From positions 1 to 46,916 of the forward strand of contig CAMRBW010000016.1 in the NCBI GenBank assembly GCA_947040555.1: a stretch of DNA of 46,916 nucleotides, written 5' to 3'. The notes under the pieces are model-generated. The model did not search any database. It was not told the origin of the DNA and saw nothing but the letters and a program-made list of their open reading frames with translations. Made by a program: the position numbers and the translations under genes. Below are positions 7,846 through 16,459 of the stretch, piece by piece; within the stretch, counting starts at the first letter, position 1; every line of letters begins with the position of its first letter. Origin of the DNA: an uncultured Oceanospirillales bacterium. Its GTDB lineage: Bacteria; Pseudomonadota; Gammaproteobacteria; Pseudomonadales; Endozoicomonadaceae.

Positions 7846-10029
7846 CTAGAGCCGATGGGTCAGCTTCCAGCAACGGTGGATCTTCTGATTGCGCTTGAAG
7901 TCCATATCAATGGTCTGCTCGCTGATCTCTTCCACAACAAACTTCCGGGATAACTCTTCATCAAGCTTGAACTTGCGGGAGTTGTTGGAAAAATAGAGCG
8001 CACCATCCCGCGCCAAACGTGTCATGGCCCGTTCCAGCATATCCAGATGCTCTTCCTGGATATCAAAGACATCCCGCATCTTCTTGGAGTTTGAGAAGGT
8101 GGGCGGATCGATAAAGATCAGATCGTAGGTCTCATTACACGACTTCAGCCATGTAATACAGTCAGCATTTTCCAGTTTATGACGATCACTGAAACCGTTC
8201 AGGGAGAGGTTCTGACGGGCCCATTCCAGATAAGTTTTTGAAAGATCGACACTGGTCGTCTGGCTGGCACCACCGGCAGCGGCGTGAACCGTTGCGGAAC
8301 CGGTGTAGCAGAACAGGTTGAGGAAACGCTTGCCTTTGGCTTCCTGCTGAATGCGCAGACGAAGCGGACGGTGATCCAGGAACAGGCCGCTATCGAGATA
8401 ATCCCGCAGGTTGACCAGAAAACGACAACCGCCTTCTGTTACCTCAAAACGCTCCCGCTGATCGTCGAGCTTGCGGTACTGGTTTTTACCTGACTGACGG
8501 CTACGCTGCTTCAGGTGCACGTGCTCCGGCTTAACGGGCAGCACTGTCGGGATCGCCTGCAAAATATCGTGCAGCCGATCCTGGGCCTTCTGCTCATCGA
8601 TACTCGCCGGTGCCTTGTACTCCTGTACCAGCACCCGATCCCGGTAAAGGTCGATAGCCACTGCATATTCCGGCATATCAGCGTCGTATATGCGATAGCA
8701 CTCGATCTCGCTCTTGCGCGCCCATTTCTGCAGCGGCTTCAGATTCTTGCGCAAACGGTTGGCGAACATCTCCGCACCTTTGCCGAGGCTGACACTGCTG
8801 GCCTCCGGTATCACCGTCAGACCGGACTGCTCCGCTTCCTGTGCCTTTTTGTGGTAACCGAAATACGACTCAGGCTGAATATCAAAGGCCAGCAGTTTCG
8901 CTTCCAGAGCACCGTTATAGAAGGTGTAGCTCTTGCGCGCCCGCAGTCCCATACGTTTGGCCAGATTGATATTGCTGGTGATAATCGCCCCCTGCCAACC
9001 TTCAAAACAGGTACGGAAGGTGGTGCCCAGGTGCTGGTAGAGCCAGACCAGACTGGACTCTTCACCCAGACGCTCACCATAAGGCGGGTTAGTGATCACC
9101 AGACCCGTGTAGCCTTTGATCGCTTCAACATTGGCCAGTTCGCGGGTTTCGATATGAATGCGTTTTTCGAGACCGGCTCGACGCAGGTTATCGTGAGCCT
9201 GTCGTACGACACGGATATCACCTTCATAACCGATAAAGCGGTTGGTCATCTTTGCCAATCCGGCCGCACGACGATCACGGGCCTCGGCAATCAGTTCGTT
9301 CCAGATCTTGGGAATGTGGCCGGACCACTTATGGAAGCCATAGTCCAGACGCAACAGACCGGGGGCAATATCCGCCGCCATCAGTGCGCCTTCCAGCAGC
9401 AGGGTACCGGAACCACACAGCGGATCCACCAGCGCACCGCCCTCTGTGGCGATCTGCGGCCAACCGGCACGGATCAACAGCGCTGCAGCAAGATTCTCCT
9501 TCAGGGGGGCCTTACCGGTATCGAGACGGTAGCCACGACGGTGCAGGCTCTCTCCGGAGAGATCAAGGGAGATAGCCGCCTGATTCTTCTGCAGACGAAC
9601 ATTCACGCGAATATCCGGACGGATCTTATCCACATTGGGGCGGAAACCGGCGCTATCGCGCAGACGGTCGCAGATGGCATCCTTCACCACCAGCGCACCG
9701 AAATGGCTGTTGTTAATCGCCGGACTGGTGCCGTTAAAGGTGATCGCCAACGTGGCGTTAGGCTCGAAGTGATCTTCCCACGGGATCGCCTTAACGCCCT
9801 CGTAGATAAAGTCCCTGGATTCCGCATCAACCTGACACAGATGCAGCAGCACCCGGTTGGCCAGTCGGGACCATAAACAGATACGGTAAGCCGCTTTCAG
9901 CTCACCTTTAAAATGACAGCCAGCAACTGTCAGGCGGATCTCCTCACCACCCAGTGCCGCCAGCTCTTCCGCCAGCAAACCTTCGACACCCTTGGGGCAG
10001 GAAGCAAAAAATTGGTAACTCTCGGACAT
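7846..10029 (-). CDS. rlmL: Bifunctional 23S rRNA methyltransferase RlmKL
   Basis: This protein methylates two bases of 23S rRNA during 50S assembly: the N-terminal half makes m2G2445 (RlmL) and the C-terminal half m7G2069 (RlmK), by homology to E. coli. In order there are an N-terminal ferredoxin-like/THUMP region, a first SAM-methyltransferase domain with DPLCGSGTLLLEG and the catalytic ITNPPYGERLG, then a second Rossmann domain with FLNLFCYTGSATVHA and FIDPPTFSNS. The open frame begins ten codons upstream (10059), but I chose ATG 10029 because GAAGG lies just before it and MSESYQFFASCPKGVE fits the usual N-terminus. The length of 727 residues is slightly above the E. coli protein (702). 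It has no same-strand neighbour close by and is probably monocistronic. Long antisense frames over it are shadows. Confidence 0.95.
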   Translation of the reverse strand: MSESYQFFASCPKGVEGLLAEELAALGGEEIRLTVAGCHFKGELKAAYRICLWSRLANRVLLHLCQVDAESRDFIYEGVKAIPWEDHFEPNATLAITFNGTSPAINNSHFGALVVKDAICDRLRDSAGFRPNVDKIRPDIRVNVRLQKNQAAISLDLSGESLHRRGYRLDTGKAPLKENLAAALLIRAGWPQIATEGGALVDPLCGSGTLLLEGALMAADIAPGLLRLDYGFHKWSGHIPKIWNELIAEARDRRAAGLAKMTNRFIGYEGDIRVVRQAHDNLRRAGLEKRIHIETRELANVEAIKGYTGLVITNPPYGERLGEESSLVWLYQHLGTTFRTCFEGWQGAIITSNINLAKRMGLRARKSYTFYNGALEAKLLAFDIQPESYFGYHKKAQEAEQSGLTVIPEASSVSLGKGAEMFANRLRKNLKPLQKWARKSEIECYRIYDADMPEYAVAIDLYRDRVLVQEYKAPASIDEQKAQDRLHDILQAIPTVLPVKPEHVHLKQRSRQSGKNQYRKLDDQRERFEVTEGGCRFLVNLRDYLDSGLFLDHRPLRLRIQQEAKGKRFLNLFCYTGSATVHAAAGGASQTTSVDLSKTYLEWARQNLSLNGFSDRHKLENADCITWLKSCNETYDLIFIDPPTFSNSKKMRDVFDIQEEHLDMLERAMTRLARDGALYFSNNSRKFKLDEELSRKFVVEEISEQTIDMDFKRNQKIHRCWKLTHRL

Positions 10030-10160
10030 CAGAACCTTCAATAACCTGTCGCAACCCACACCACGCTATTGATCAAGCATGGCTGGGCTGCCAGAAATGC
10101 TGCGATTGTACAGGCTGTGACGAGGAATACGAGCCCCCCCGCCTATCCACTACAAGAAAC

Positions 10161-10199
10161 ACCACAGGCAAGCACCACAGGCAAGCACCACAGGCAAGG
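10161..10199. repeat. 13-bp tandem repeat, three copies
   Basis: accacaggcaagc occurs three times in a row (10161-10173, 10174-10186, 10187-10199), with only the last base of the third copy changed. Confidence 0.9.
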
Positions 10200-10299
10200 A
10201 TACCGACTGGCAAACTTTGATCTACCAATGTCTTCGCGCGCAAGGATTAAACAGATCAGGCTGATTGGCGGAGAAAAACTTCTCAAGCAGATTCTGCAG

Positions 10300-10383
10300 T
10301 TACACAAAAAATTACACAAAAAATTATACAAAAAGTTACATAAAAAGTTACACCAAGAATTACACAAAAAGTTACCCAAGAAA
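10300..10383. repeat. 12-bp tandem repeat, seven imperfect copies
   Basis: The unit ttacacaaaaa(a/g) repeats seven times in exact 12-bp register, the first two identical and the rest with one to four changes. Read in one plus-strand frame it encodes (LHKK)n. It is A-rich and lies upstream of the rmf promoter. Confidence 0.9.
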
Positions 10384-10549
10384 AAACAGGTGAAGTTATG
10401 GGCTCAAATCCTGAGTGGTTCTGCCCACAAACAGCCATAAACAGGCATGGACAGGCAATATGGCCCACCCAGAATCATGGAAAAAAAGAGCTCGTTTCCC
10501 TAGTGAAAACATGTCTGAATACACCTTGTTAGGTCTATTTTGTCTATCT

Positions 10550-10579
10550 TTGTGCCGCTTTAGGCAAAATCATTATACT
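10550..10579 (+). promoter_or_regulatory. Candidate rmf promoter
   Basis: TTGTGC (10550-10555) and TATACT (10574-10579) are separated by 18 bases, a reasonable sigma-70-type match. It would give a transcript starting near 10586 with a leader of almost 200 nt before rmf. Confidence 0.45.
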
Positions 10580-10782
10580 CTGAGCACCATTGATTCCTCG
10601 ACAGTCGGCCACTCTTCCGATAGAACTTAACAGTGTAAGGATGCTGTTTGCATCCCCTCCCAACTCTCGGGAAGGCAGCCAGTGGAGGACTGGTTCAGCA
10701 ATACCATCCCGAAAAATGCAGGTTTCGGGCGGCCTGCGAAGCTCCCCGGAACGCGGTACTCGATGAAGGAGGCTACTTCGCA

Positions 10783-11013
10783 ATGAAAAGACAAAAACGA
10801 GACAAAACAGAACGTGCATTTGCCAAAGGATATCAAACAGGCAATGCGGGCAGGAGTAATGAGATATGTCCCCACCAGGACACCAATGAACAGCGTCAGG
10901 CATGGCTGAATGGCTGGCGTGAAGGCTGGACAGATCACGTTGACGGTTATGTCGGTGTCTCAGGACTGGGCAGAGGCAGTAACAACGGCCTGACAGAATA
11001 CGACATGCGCTAA
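10783..11013 (+). CDS. rmf: Ribosome modulation factor Rmf
   Basis: Rmf binds the 30S subunit in stationary phase and promotes dimerisation of 70S ribosomes into inactive 100S particles. The 76-residue product begins MKRQKRDKTERAFAKGYQ and contains GNAGRSNEICP and AWLNGWREGW, closely matching E. coli Rmf (55 aa), which has the same GYxxGxxGRS..CP..WLxGWRE pattern. A C-terminal tail of about 20 residues (DGYVGVSGLGRGSNNGL..) is longer than in E. coli. The start is fixed by a strong ribosome site, GAAGGAGG (10765-10772), ten bases before the ATG and by alignment; longer upstream frames lack homology. It appears monocistronic, with a long leader and hairpins downstream. Confidence 0.93.
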   Translation: MKRQKRDKTERAFAKGYQTGNAGRSNEICPHQDTNEQRQAWLNGWREGWTDHVDGYVGVSGLGRGSNNGLTEYDMR

Positions 11014-11051
11014 TCTACTGACCCCCGAGCTCTAGAACAATCATGCTCTTT

Positions 11052-11107
11052 ACTCGGCTACCCGCCGAGTCTCTATGGAAGGCCCGAACGCATTGTCAGG
11101 GCCTTCC
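11052..11107 (+). terminator. Two consecutive hairpins between rmf and pyrD
   Basis: ACTCGGC/GCCGAGT (11052-11058 with 11064-11070, 5-nt loop) is followed by GGAAGGCCC/GGGCCTTCC (11077-11085 with 11099-11107, 13-nt loop). Both stems are perfect. They lie between the convergent rmf and pyrD genes and may end either transcript, though no long T-run is present. Confidence 0.5.
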
Positions 11108-11162
11108 CTTGCGCCAAAAGTCCCCTATCAGAAAAGTCCCCTATCAGGAAGCAATACCCGCT

Positions 11163-12311
11163 TTAATCCGTTACGGGCTGCAGCTCTTGGGTCACTTCAT
11201 CCTGCACCGGCTTCTGAACAGGCTGTTCCTCTGAGCGTTGTTCCGGAGCCGCCTCTTCAACACGCTTTTCAAAACCGGTTCTGCCAGCACTGACCAGCTC
11301 TGCGCCTGCGGCCTCCGCAACCTCAGCGATCAACTCTGTTCCTTTGTAAATAAAACCGGTATAGATCTGCACCAGACTGGCACCGGCGCGGATTTTCTCA
11401 ACCGCATCCGCCGCATTCATAATACCGCCCACCCCGATCACCGGAATTTTACCCGCCACCGCTTCGGCCAATACGCGAATCTTATCGGTTGAGAGTGCGG
11501 TCAGCGGTCTGCCGCTCAATCCACCCTGCTCGTCGGCATGCTCATGACCGGCTACCGCATCCCGCTCCAGCGTTGTATTGGTGGCGATCACGCCGTCGAT
11601 ACCATGGGCCACCAGCTGACCGGCGATTTCACGCAGCTCATCATCCGCCATATCCGGAGCCAGTTTGATCGCAATGGGCACATAGCGATCATACTCTTTT
11701 GCCAGTGTGTTCTGCTCATTTTTCAGCGCTTTGAGCAGGGAGGTCAGATGCTCGCCAAACTGCAGTTCCCGCAATCCCGGCGTATTGGGAGAGGAGAGAT
11801 TGACCGCCACATAGCCCGCCCAGGGGTAAACCTTACGCAGACAGGCGATATAGTCATCATTGGCCTTCTCGACCGGCGTATCCTTGTTTTTGCCGATATT
11901 GACGCCAATCACAGCTTTGGTTTTGGCTTTTTCAAGATGACTAACCAGATGGTCAACACCCTTATTGTTGAAACCCATACGGTTGATAATCGCTTCATGC
12001 CCCACCAGCCGGAACAGGCGCGGTTTGGGGTTACCGGGCTGCCCCAGAGGGGTCACTGTGCCGACTTCTACGAAACCAAAGCCCAGACGGCCAAACGCAT
12101 TAATACACTCCCCGTCCTTGTCCAGACCTGCCGCCAGACCCACGGGATTGGGGAACGTCAGCCCCATCACCCGTACCGGCCGGTCCGGGACGGGACGAAC
12201 CAGGGGTTTAATCAGCCCCAGACGCTCTCCGGCGCCCAGAAGATCCATGGTGACGTCATGAGCCGTTTCCGGATTGAGACGAAATAACAGCGAGCGAACC
12301 AGCTGGTACAT
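11163..12311 (-). CDS. pyrD: Dihydroorotate dehydrogenase (quinone), class 2
   Basis: PyrD oxidises dihydroorotate to orotate, the fourth step of pyrimidine synthesis, passing electrons through FMN to the membrane quinone pool. Class 2 is shown by the N-terminal membrane-associating helix region (MYQLVRSLLFRLNPETAHD), the FMN-site segment VGLAAGLDKDGECI, the GTVTPxGQPGNPKPRLFRL block, and NLSSPNTPGLR, which carries the catalytic serine of class 2 enzymes. VIGVGGI and LVQIYTGFIYKG bind the FMN phosphate. At 382 residues it is about 45 longer than E. coli PyrD (336), because of a Glu/Gln/Val-rich tail (from about residue 338) not needed for the fold. It is divergent from the large orphan at 12518 and has a perfect TATAAT about 42 bases upstream. 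Confidence 0.97.
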   Translation of the reverse strand: MYQLVRSLLFRLNPETAHDVTMDLLGAGERLGLIKPLVRPVPDRPVRVMGLTFPNPVGLAAGLDKDGECINAFGRLGFGFVEVGTVTPLGQPGNPKPRLFRLVGHEAIINRMGFNNKGVDHLVSHLEKAKTKAVIGVNIGKNKDTPVEKANDDYIACLRKVYPWAGYVAVNLSSPNTPGLRELQFGEHLTSLLKALKNEQNTLAKEYDRYVPIAIKLAPDMADDELREIAGQLVAHGIDGVIATNTTLERDAVAGHEHADEQGGLSGRPLTALSTDKIRVLAEAVAGKIPVIGVGGIMNAADAVEKIRAGASLVQIYTGFIYKGTELIAEVAEAAGAELVSAGRTGFEKRVEEAAPEQRSEEQPVQKPVQDEVTQELQPVTD

Positions 12312-12352
12312 TGATATTCCTTGATAGTTCGGGTGAGTGGAAACCGAAGGAA

Positions 12353-12358
12353 ATTATA
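12353..12358 (-). promoter_or_regulatory. Candidate -10 box for pyrD
   Basis: The minus strand reads TATAAT 42-47 bases before the pyrD ATG. The -35 region is poor. The surrounding GC-rich bases (AGCGTTGGCGCT on the minus strand) form a short imperfect palindrome overlapping the -35 position, possibly an operator; no known operator consensus was matched. Confidence 0.35.
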
Positions 12359-12517
12359 AGGAGAGCGCAGCGCCAACGCTACCTTATCATCAAACCATTT
12401 CCACTCTGACAGTGATTCTAGCAACTTTGTTGGGAACTATTCCCCACCTTGCGGGGTCAGACATGGTGTAGGGAAAAGAAAAACACATTCACCCTCAAGC
12501 ATGGAGGCAACAACACA

Positions 12518-15500
12518 ATGAATAGTTTATCGATCTTTAATGGCCTTGGGCGATCTGTCAATACAACTATTGCCGGGGTTTTGGGCCACAAAGCCGATTC
12601 CCACAGCCTGGATGCCCAGTGCAACGTCAATCGCCGGGAAAATACGCTGAATCAGCGATCGTCAGCCCGCCAAACACCCGTCAAAAAGCGGAAGGTAGCC
12701 CCGCTCGTTGACCAGAAAGTCACTTCGCCCAATCCTGAAGAAGTTCTGAATAAAGCGCTAAATACCCAGAGGAAGATCAGGGAGGAGCTCGGAGAACGCT
12801 CCCCAGCCGAATTGGTGCTCGGGTTGCCGAGGCAGAATATTCTCGAGGCCCAGTTTCACAAAGACCCAAAAGGCACTTACAAACTGCTGCGCGCCCGTGT
12901 CGCGGCGCTGAAAAAGGACATCGACGCTACCTTCTCATACTTTGGCCGCAAAAACCAAGCCCTAAAAAAGTATGAAGTGCTGAAGAAGGAGCTGAAAACT
13001 CTATCCGTCGATACGGCTAAGGGCGTTGGGGAAAAAAGCTTGCGGCCGTTATTGGAAGGAATTCGTGATTATGAAGAGACTTTCAATAAAGACTCTTGGC
13101 TGGAAAAAGCCACTATCGCCTTTATGGGTACCGACTCATTACTGAAAGGCGAATTTTCCGACCGGCTGAAAGCCCTGATTCCCCAACATCGACTCGCCCT
13201 GGGAGATCGCCACCTGCTGGACCCCCGCGTAGTTAGCAAAGATAATATCGGTTACGTGATCAGTGACGCCAAAGGTCTGAAAGCGTTCACCGGTACGGTT
13301 ATGGAAGCATCCATCACAGAGACTTTTAACCGGCAACTCGCTAATACGTTGTCCCAGCTGCCGTTCGATGACTTCCCGGATCAGACGGTTATCGCTGATC
13401 CCGTCAAGCTGATCAACTATCTGGCGGAACGCCACCCGAAATTGGTTTATGAATTGATTGCTTCGGAGATAACACGCGAAACATTCAGTCAAGATCCCAA
13501 AATACGTAGTGCAGCTCAAGAGGAGTTGGCATGGCTAAAGCAGGGCGGAGCAGAGCATGATGTTTTAACGAAAGTGATGGAAAATAACGTTGAGCTACAG
13601 CATTTCCTCGGCATTCAGATACAGCACAAGTACGCGGACACCCTAGCAAAATCACTGTTCAAGTTTACGCAAACGGCTTTTGACGATCAGGAACCGGAAG
13701 CTGCGGGAGGTTTGCAACTTGATCTGAATATAGCCGCCCTCCCAATCGACCAGTACACAGCATTCACCGAAAAATTGAAATTTGGCCTGAAACTAGCGGG
13801 CACTCTCAGGCGTCAGGACCTGATCGGAAAACTGTACACGCTCAACCCTCAAGTGGAAATGGTCAAAGCCATTCCTCTACACAAAGTCATCACCTCTGGC
13901 GAGCTCAAGGGTGAGAGGCTCTGGCATCTGGATAAAGACCTCACCCCTGAGCAGGTGACGGCGGCGCTCATCGGGGGTTCCGGACATCCCTGTGAAAAAG
14001 CGATCAGGGCGCTGGGCGCCTGTCTGGCGCTGTCGGCCCCCAAAGATCTGCTGCAAATGCGTCACTCTTTAAAGATGAAGGATAAATTGCTGACCGCGCA
14101 ACAGAACCGCGTGCTGGAACAGGCGAGAGAGGCGATCGGAAAGCCAGAGGCCTTTGAGGCTGCGCTGAATGTGGCGCGTACCATCGAACAGGAACGCCCG
14201 AATTACCAGTTGATCGCCGAAGACAATATCACACCGATGCAGCGGCTCAACCGGGCCGGTCGTGTGGCACTGATACCCGACCGCCAACCGCTGGAGCAGC
14301 AGGTGCGCGCTCTGATGCTGGAACATCAGCTGACGCTGGGTGGTTACGATTTCAAGACCGAACTGTACAACCTGCTTACCGAGTTGCCCTGTTTCTCCAG
14401 TGTCGGCACAACCGCCTCAAAAATCTCGGAGAAGGCAGCGGCTCTGTTTGATGACTATCAGAAAGGAACACTGTCCACCCCCCATTTCGTTTGGGCAATG
14501 ATCGGACTGGGTGGCACTATTAAAAACGATTTTGCACGTCAATTTCAGGAAGTCATTACCGGGGCTGCGGCCATCGGCAAAGTTAGCCCTCAAACCCTGA
14601 GGGCACTGTCTGGAAACTTCTCCCAGACCCTGCAAAATCTCTCTAGCAGCGTGGGAGGCCACTCGACACTCTACACCTTGTTTAACGAAATCCACGCGCG
14701 TGTTGCGGGTGAGACCCGGGCTCAATACTTTCTCGACGAGGTACAGCACAACGGTACAAATCTGGACATAGACAAGCTGAACAAAAACGAACGTGCTGCC
14801 GTCCACCGGCTGATCACCATTAATGCCCTGTTGTCCGGCTGCAAATACGTGCCGGCTATTGCCGAAGGCGTGCTGAACACGGCGACCACTGCGGTCACGC
14901 CGTTCAATGTCGCTTGGAATACTGCCAGTACTGCGGCCAAACTGTGTGCCACCTACATGATTGGGGATCAAGTCAACCGGATGAACAGCGATGATCTCAA
15001 AATAGCGAATGCAACGCTCGACATCCTTCACGATGGCCAAACTATTGCTGCCCATCGTCAACAGATGATGGCGCGCAGCGGCAGCATTCTCGCCGACATC
15101 GCCACCCGCCAGTCAGGCTTGGCAACAGCCGTTAAAGGGGGTGTTCTCTACCCATTTAAGATCCTCGGGCGCGGCATAGCGGATGCCTTCCGCGATCTTC
15201 GCCATGGCAAACCCGGCGCATGGGCACATACGGGTCTGATGCTGCTGAAAGCAGCGCCCGCCGTGATCGCTCCTGTCGCGGCTATCGCAGCGCTGTTCAC
15301 AGCGCCAATCGGCATAGCTCTGGTTGGCATTCCGATGGCCTTGTGGGCTTCCTGGAGCTGGGCCGAATATATGGTCAGCTCTACGGGACTGGTCGATATC
15401 GCCACCCTGGCAGTGAAGCGGGCACAGGAAATCACTCAGGACAAAAGCATCGATTTTACAAAAGCGGCGGATAAGATCCTCAAGGAAAGCGGCGAAGAAC

Positions 15501-16312
15501 AGCGCACCCTACTGCTGGCCAAAAGGCGGGCCTACGCCGGCATCTACGCCAAGCACTGGGAACGTTGGGCTAGCGACAATCAGCAAGTGGTGGAATCAAT
15601 CAATCAGGAAATTAAAGACGAACTGAAAAAGATCGATCACTCGCGTTTACTGACTGTCACCCAGACCCTGCGCTATCTTGCCAACACCGATGATATCGCC
15701 AAAGTCTCCAACGACGAACTGCGCCGCCATCTGCCCGCCAATGAAGCGGACAACATTCCCGAGCAGGGGCCGCGTCGTGATTACTGGGCCATAGCTCTGA
15801 CGGAGCGTCTGCGCTATGAACTTTACAGCGCCACTGGCTCTGATGAAGTGCCAGAAACTGATGAGCAACTGTTACAGCGCACCTCTGATTTCACGGCTGA
15901 ATGTCTGCGGGGGCTGCATCTGGTCGCTAACGACACGGAAGCCAGCCAAGAATATGACCACTGCTGCACGCTCCACGTCGATCAGATCACCTTGCACACC
16001 CAGGGTCGTATGGCGAACTTTCTGGCCAAAGTGATGACCCGAGGTTTGCAGACCGTCTTTACCCGCCGGGCCAGAGCCTCCGGTCAGTGCGTGAAAAAGC
16101 AAATGAACCCCGATATCTTTGCCCGCCGCACCCAGCTGGACGAAGATCTGCAACAGGCGCTGCGTAACCAGTTTGTCGATGTGTTTACAGCTGAAATGAA
16201 ACGCGCCAATCAAGTTGGCCAGAGTCATCTGAAGACCCAGCTGGCCGCCAACGGCATTGATTTGAAGGATAAAGAGATCAGCACTCTGCAGGCTCCCGCG
16301 ACAGGGGGTTAA
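12518..16312 (+). CDS. Large orphan protein with SV40-like nuclear localisation motif
   Basis: This 1264-residue protein is not recognised as a member of a known family. The start ATG 12518 was chosen over an upstream in-frame option (12449) because GGAGG (12503-12507) stands ten bases before it. Near the N-terminus, after a Ser/Asn/Arg-rich segment, residues 54-60 read PVKKRKV, one residue different from the SV40 large-T nuclear localisation signal PKKKRKV. The body is largely predicted helical. Around residues 900-950 a hydrophobic stretch (AAPAVIAPVAAIAALFTAP..IALVGIPMALWASW) could span or insert into a membrane. The C-terminal 250 residues are again charged and helical. Size, orphan status and the NLS-like motif would suit a host-directed effector, but no secretion signal is provable from sequence. 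It is a single gene, divergent from pyrD. Confidence 0.83.
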   Translation: MNSLSIFNGLGRSVNTTIAGVLGHKADSHSLDAQCNVNRRENTLNQRSSARQTPVKKRKVAPLVDQKVTSPNPEEVLNKALNTQRKIREELGERSPAELVLGLPRQNILEAQFHKDPKGTYKLLRARVAALKKDIDATFSYFGRKNQALKKYEVLKKELKTLSVDTAKGVGEKSLRPLLEGIRDYEETFNKDSWLEKATIAFMGTDSLLKGEFSDRLKALIPQHRLALGDRHLLDPRVVSKDNIGYVISDAKGLKAFTGTVMEASITETFNRQLANTLSQLPFDDFPDQTVIADPVKLINYLAERHPKLVYELIASEITRETFSQDPKIRSAAQEELAWLKQGGAEHDVLTKVMENNVELQHFLGIQIQHKYADTLAKSLFKFTQTAFDDQEPEAAGGLQLDLNIAALPIDQYTAFTEKLKFGLKLAGTLRRQDLIGKLYTLNPQVEMVKAIPLHKVITSGELKGERLWHLDKDLTPEQVTAALIGGSGHPCEKAIRALGACLALSAPKDLLQMRHSLKMKDKLLTAQQNRVLEQAREAIGKPEAFEAALNVARTIEQERPNYQLIAEDNITPMQRLNRAGRVALIPDRQPLEQQVRALMLEHQLTLGGYDFKTELYNLLTELPCFSSVGTTASKISEKAAALFDDYQKGTLSTPHFVWAMIGLGGTIKNDFARQFQEVITGAAAIGKVSPQTLRALSGNFSQTLQNLSSSVGGHSTLYTLFNEIHARVAGETRAQYFLDEVQHNGTNLDIDKLNKNERAAVHRLITINALLSGCKYVPAIAEGVLNTATTAVTPFNVAWNTASTAAKLCATYMIGDQVNRMNSDDLKIANATLDILHDGQTIAAHRQQMMARSGSILADIATRQSGLATAVKGGVLYPFKILGRGIADAFRDLRHGKPGAWAHTGLMLLKAAPAVIAPVAAIAALFTAPIGIALVGIPMALWASWSWAEYMVSSTGLVDIATLAVKRAQEITQDKSIDFTKAADKILKESGEEQRTLLLAKRRAYAGIYAKHWERWASDNQQVVESINQEIKDELKKIDHSRLLTVTQTLRYLANTDDIAKVSNDELRRHLPANEADNIPEQGPRRDYWAIALTERLRYELYSATGSDEVPETDEQLLQRTSDFTAECLRGLHLVANDTEASQEYDHCCTLHVDQITLHTQGRMANFLAKVMTRGLQTVFTRRARASGQCVKKQMNPDIFARRTQLDEDLQQALRNQFVDVFTAEMKRANQVGQSHLKTQLAANGIDLKDKEISTLQAPATGG

Positions 16313-16350
16313 AGCCATCTGTTCAGGTGCTCACTTTGCTTAATCGCTCA

Positions 16351-16434
16351 GGGTTTGATAGCAAGGGTTTGATAGCAAGGGTTTGATAGCAAGGGTTTGA
16401 TAGCAAGGGTTCGATAGCAAGGGTTGGCAGCCAA
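16351..16434. repeat. 14-bp tandem repeat, five copies plus one degenerate
   Basis: gggtttgatagcaa repeats from 16351 in exact 14-bp register: four identical copies, a fifth with one change (tt to tc), and a sixth degenerate copy ending at 16434. It lies between the convergent orphan gene and the glutamate dehydrogenase gene. Confidence 0.95.
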
Positions 16435-16445
16435 ACCCGGCTGCC
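16426..16445 (-). terminator. Hairpin downstream of the glutamate dehydrogenase gene
   Basis: GGCAGCC (16426-16432) and GGCTGCC (16439-16445) form a perfect 7-bp stem with a 6-nt loop, 15 bases past the stop codon at 16460. No T-run follows, so this is a moderate candidate that may serve both converging transcripts. Confidence 0.45.
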
Positions 16446-16459
16446 TCCCCCTTCTTAAA

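Larger units (their letters stand above)
10030..10549. other. Long intergenic region with two tandem-repeat arrays
   Basis: Between the divergent rlmKL and rmf genes lie 753 bases. They include two tandem arrays (10161-10199 and 10300-10383) and a candidate rmf promoter at 10550-10579. An open frame 10069-10440 (+) would encode a Lys/His/Leu-rich repeat, but it has no convincing ribosome site and its repeat follows from the DNA array, so I do not call it a gene. Confidence 0.55.

Noticed and set aside
8515..9876. A 453-codon plus-strand open frame over rlmKL
   Set aside because: It is antisense to a clearly coding gene, is rich in His/Gln/Arg as antisense frames of such genes are, and shows no domain.
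10161..10383. CRISPR-like array
   Set aside because: The repeats are directly adjacent with no spacers, and no cas gene is present; they are simple tandem repeats.
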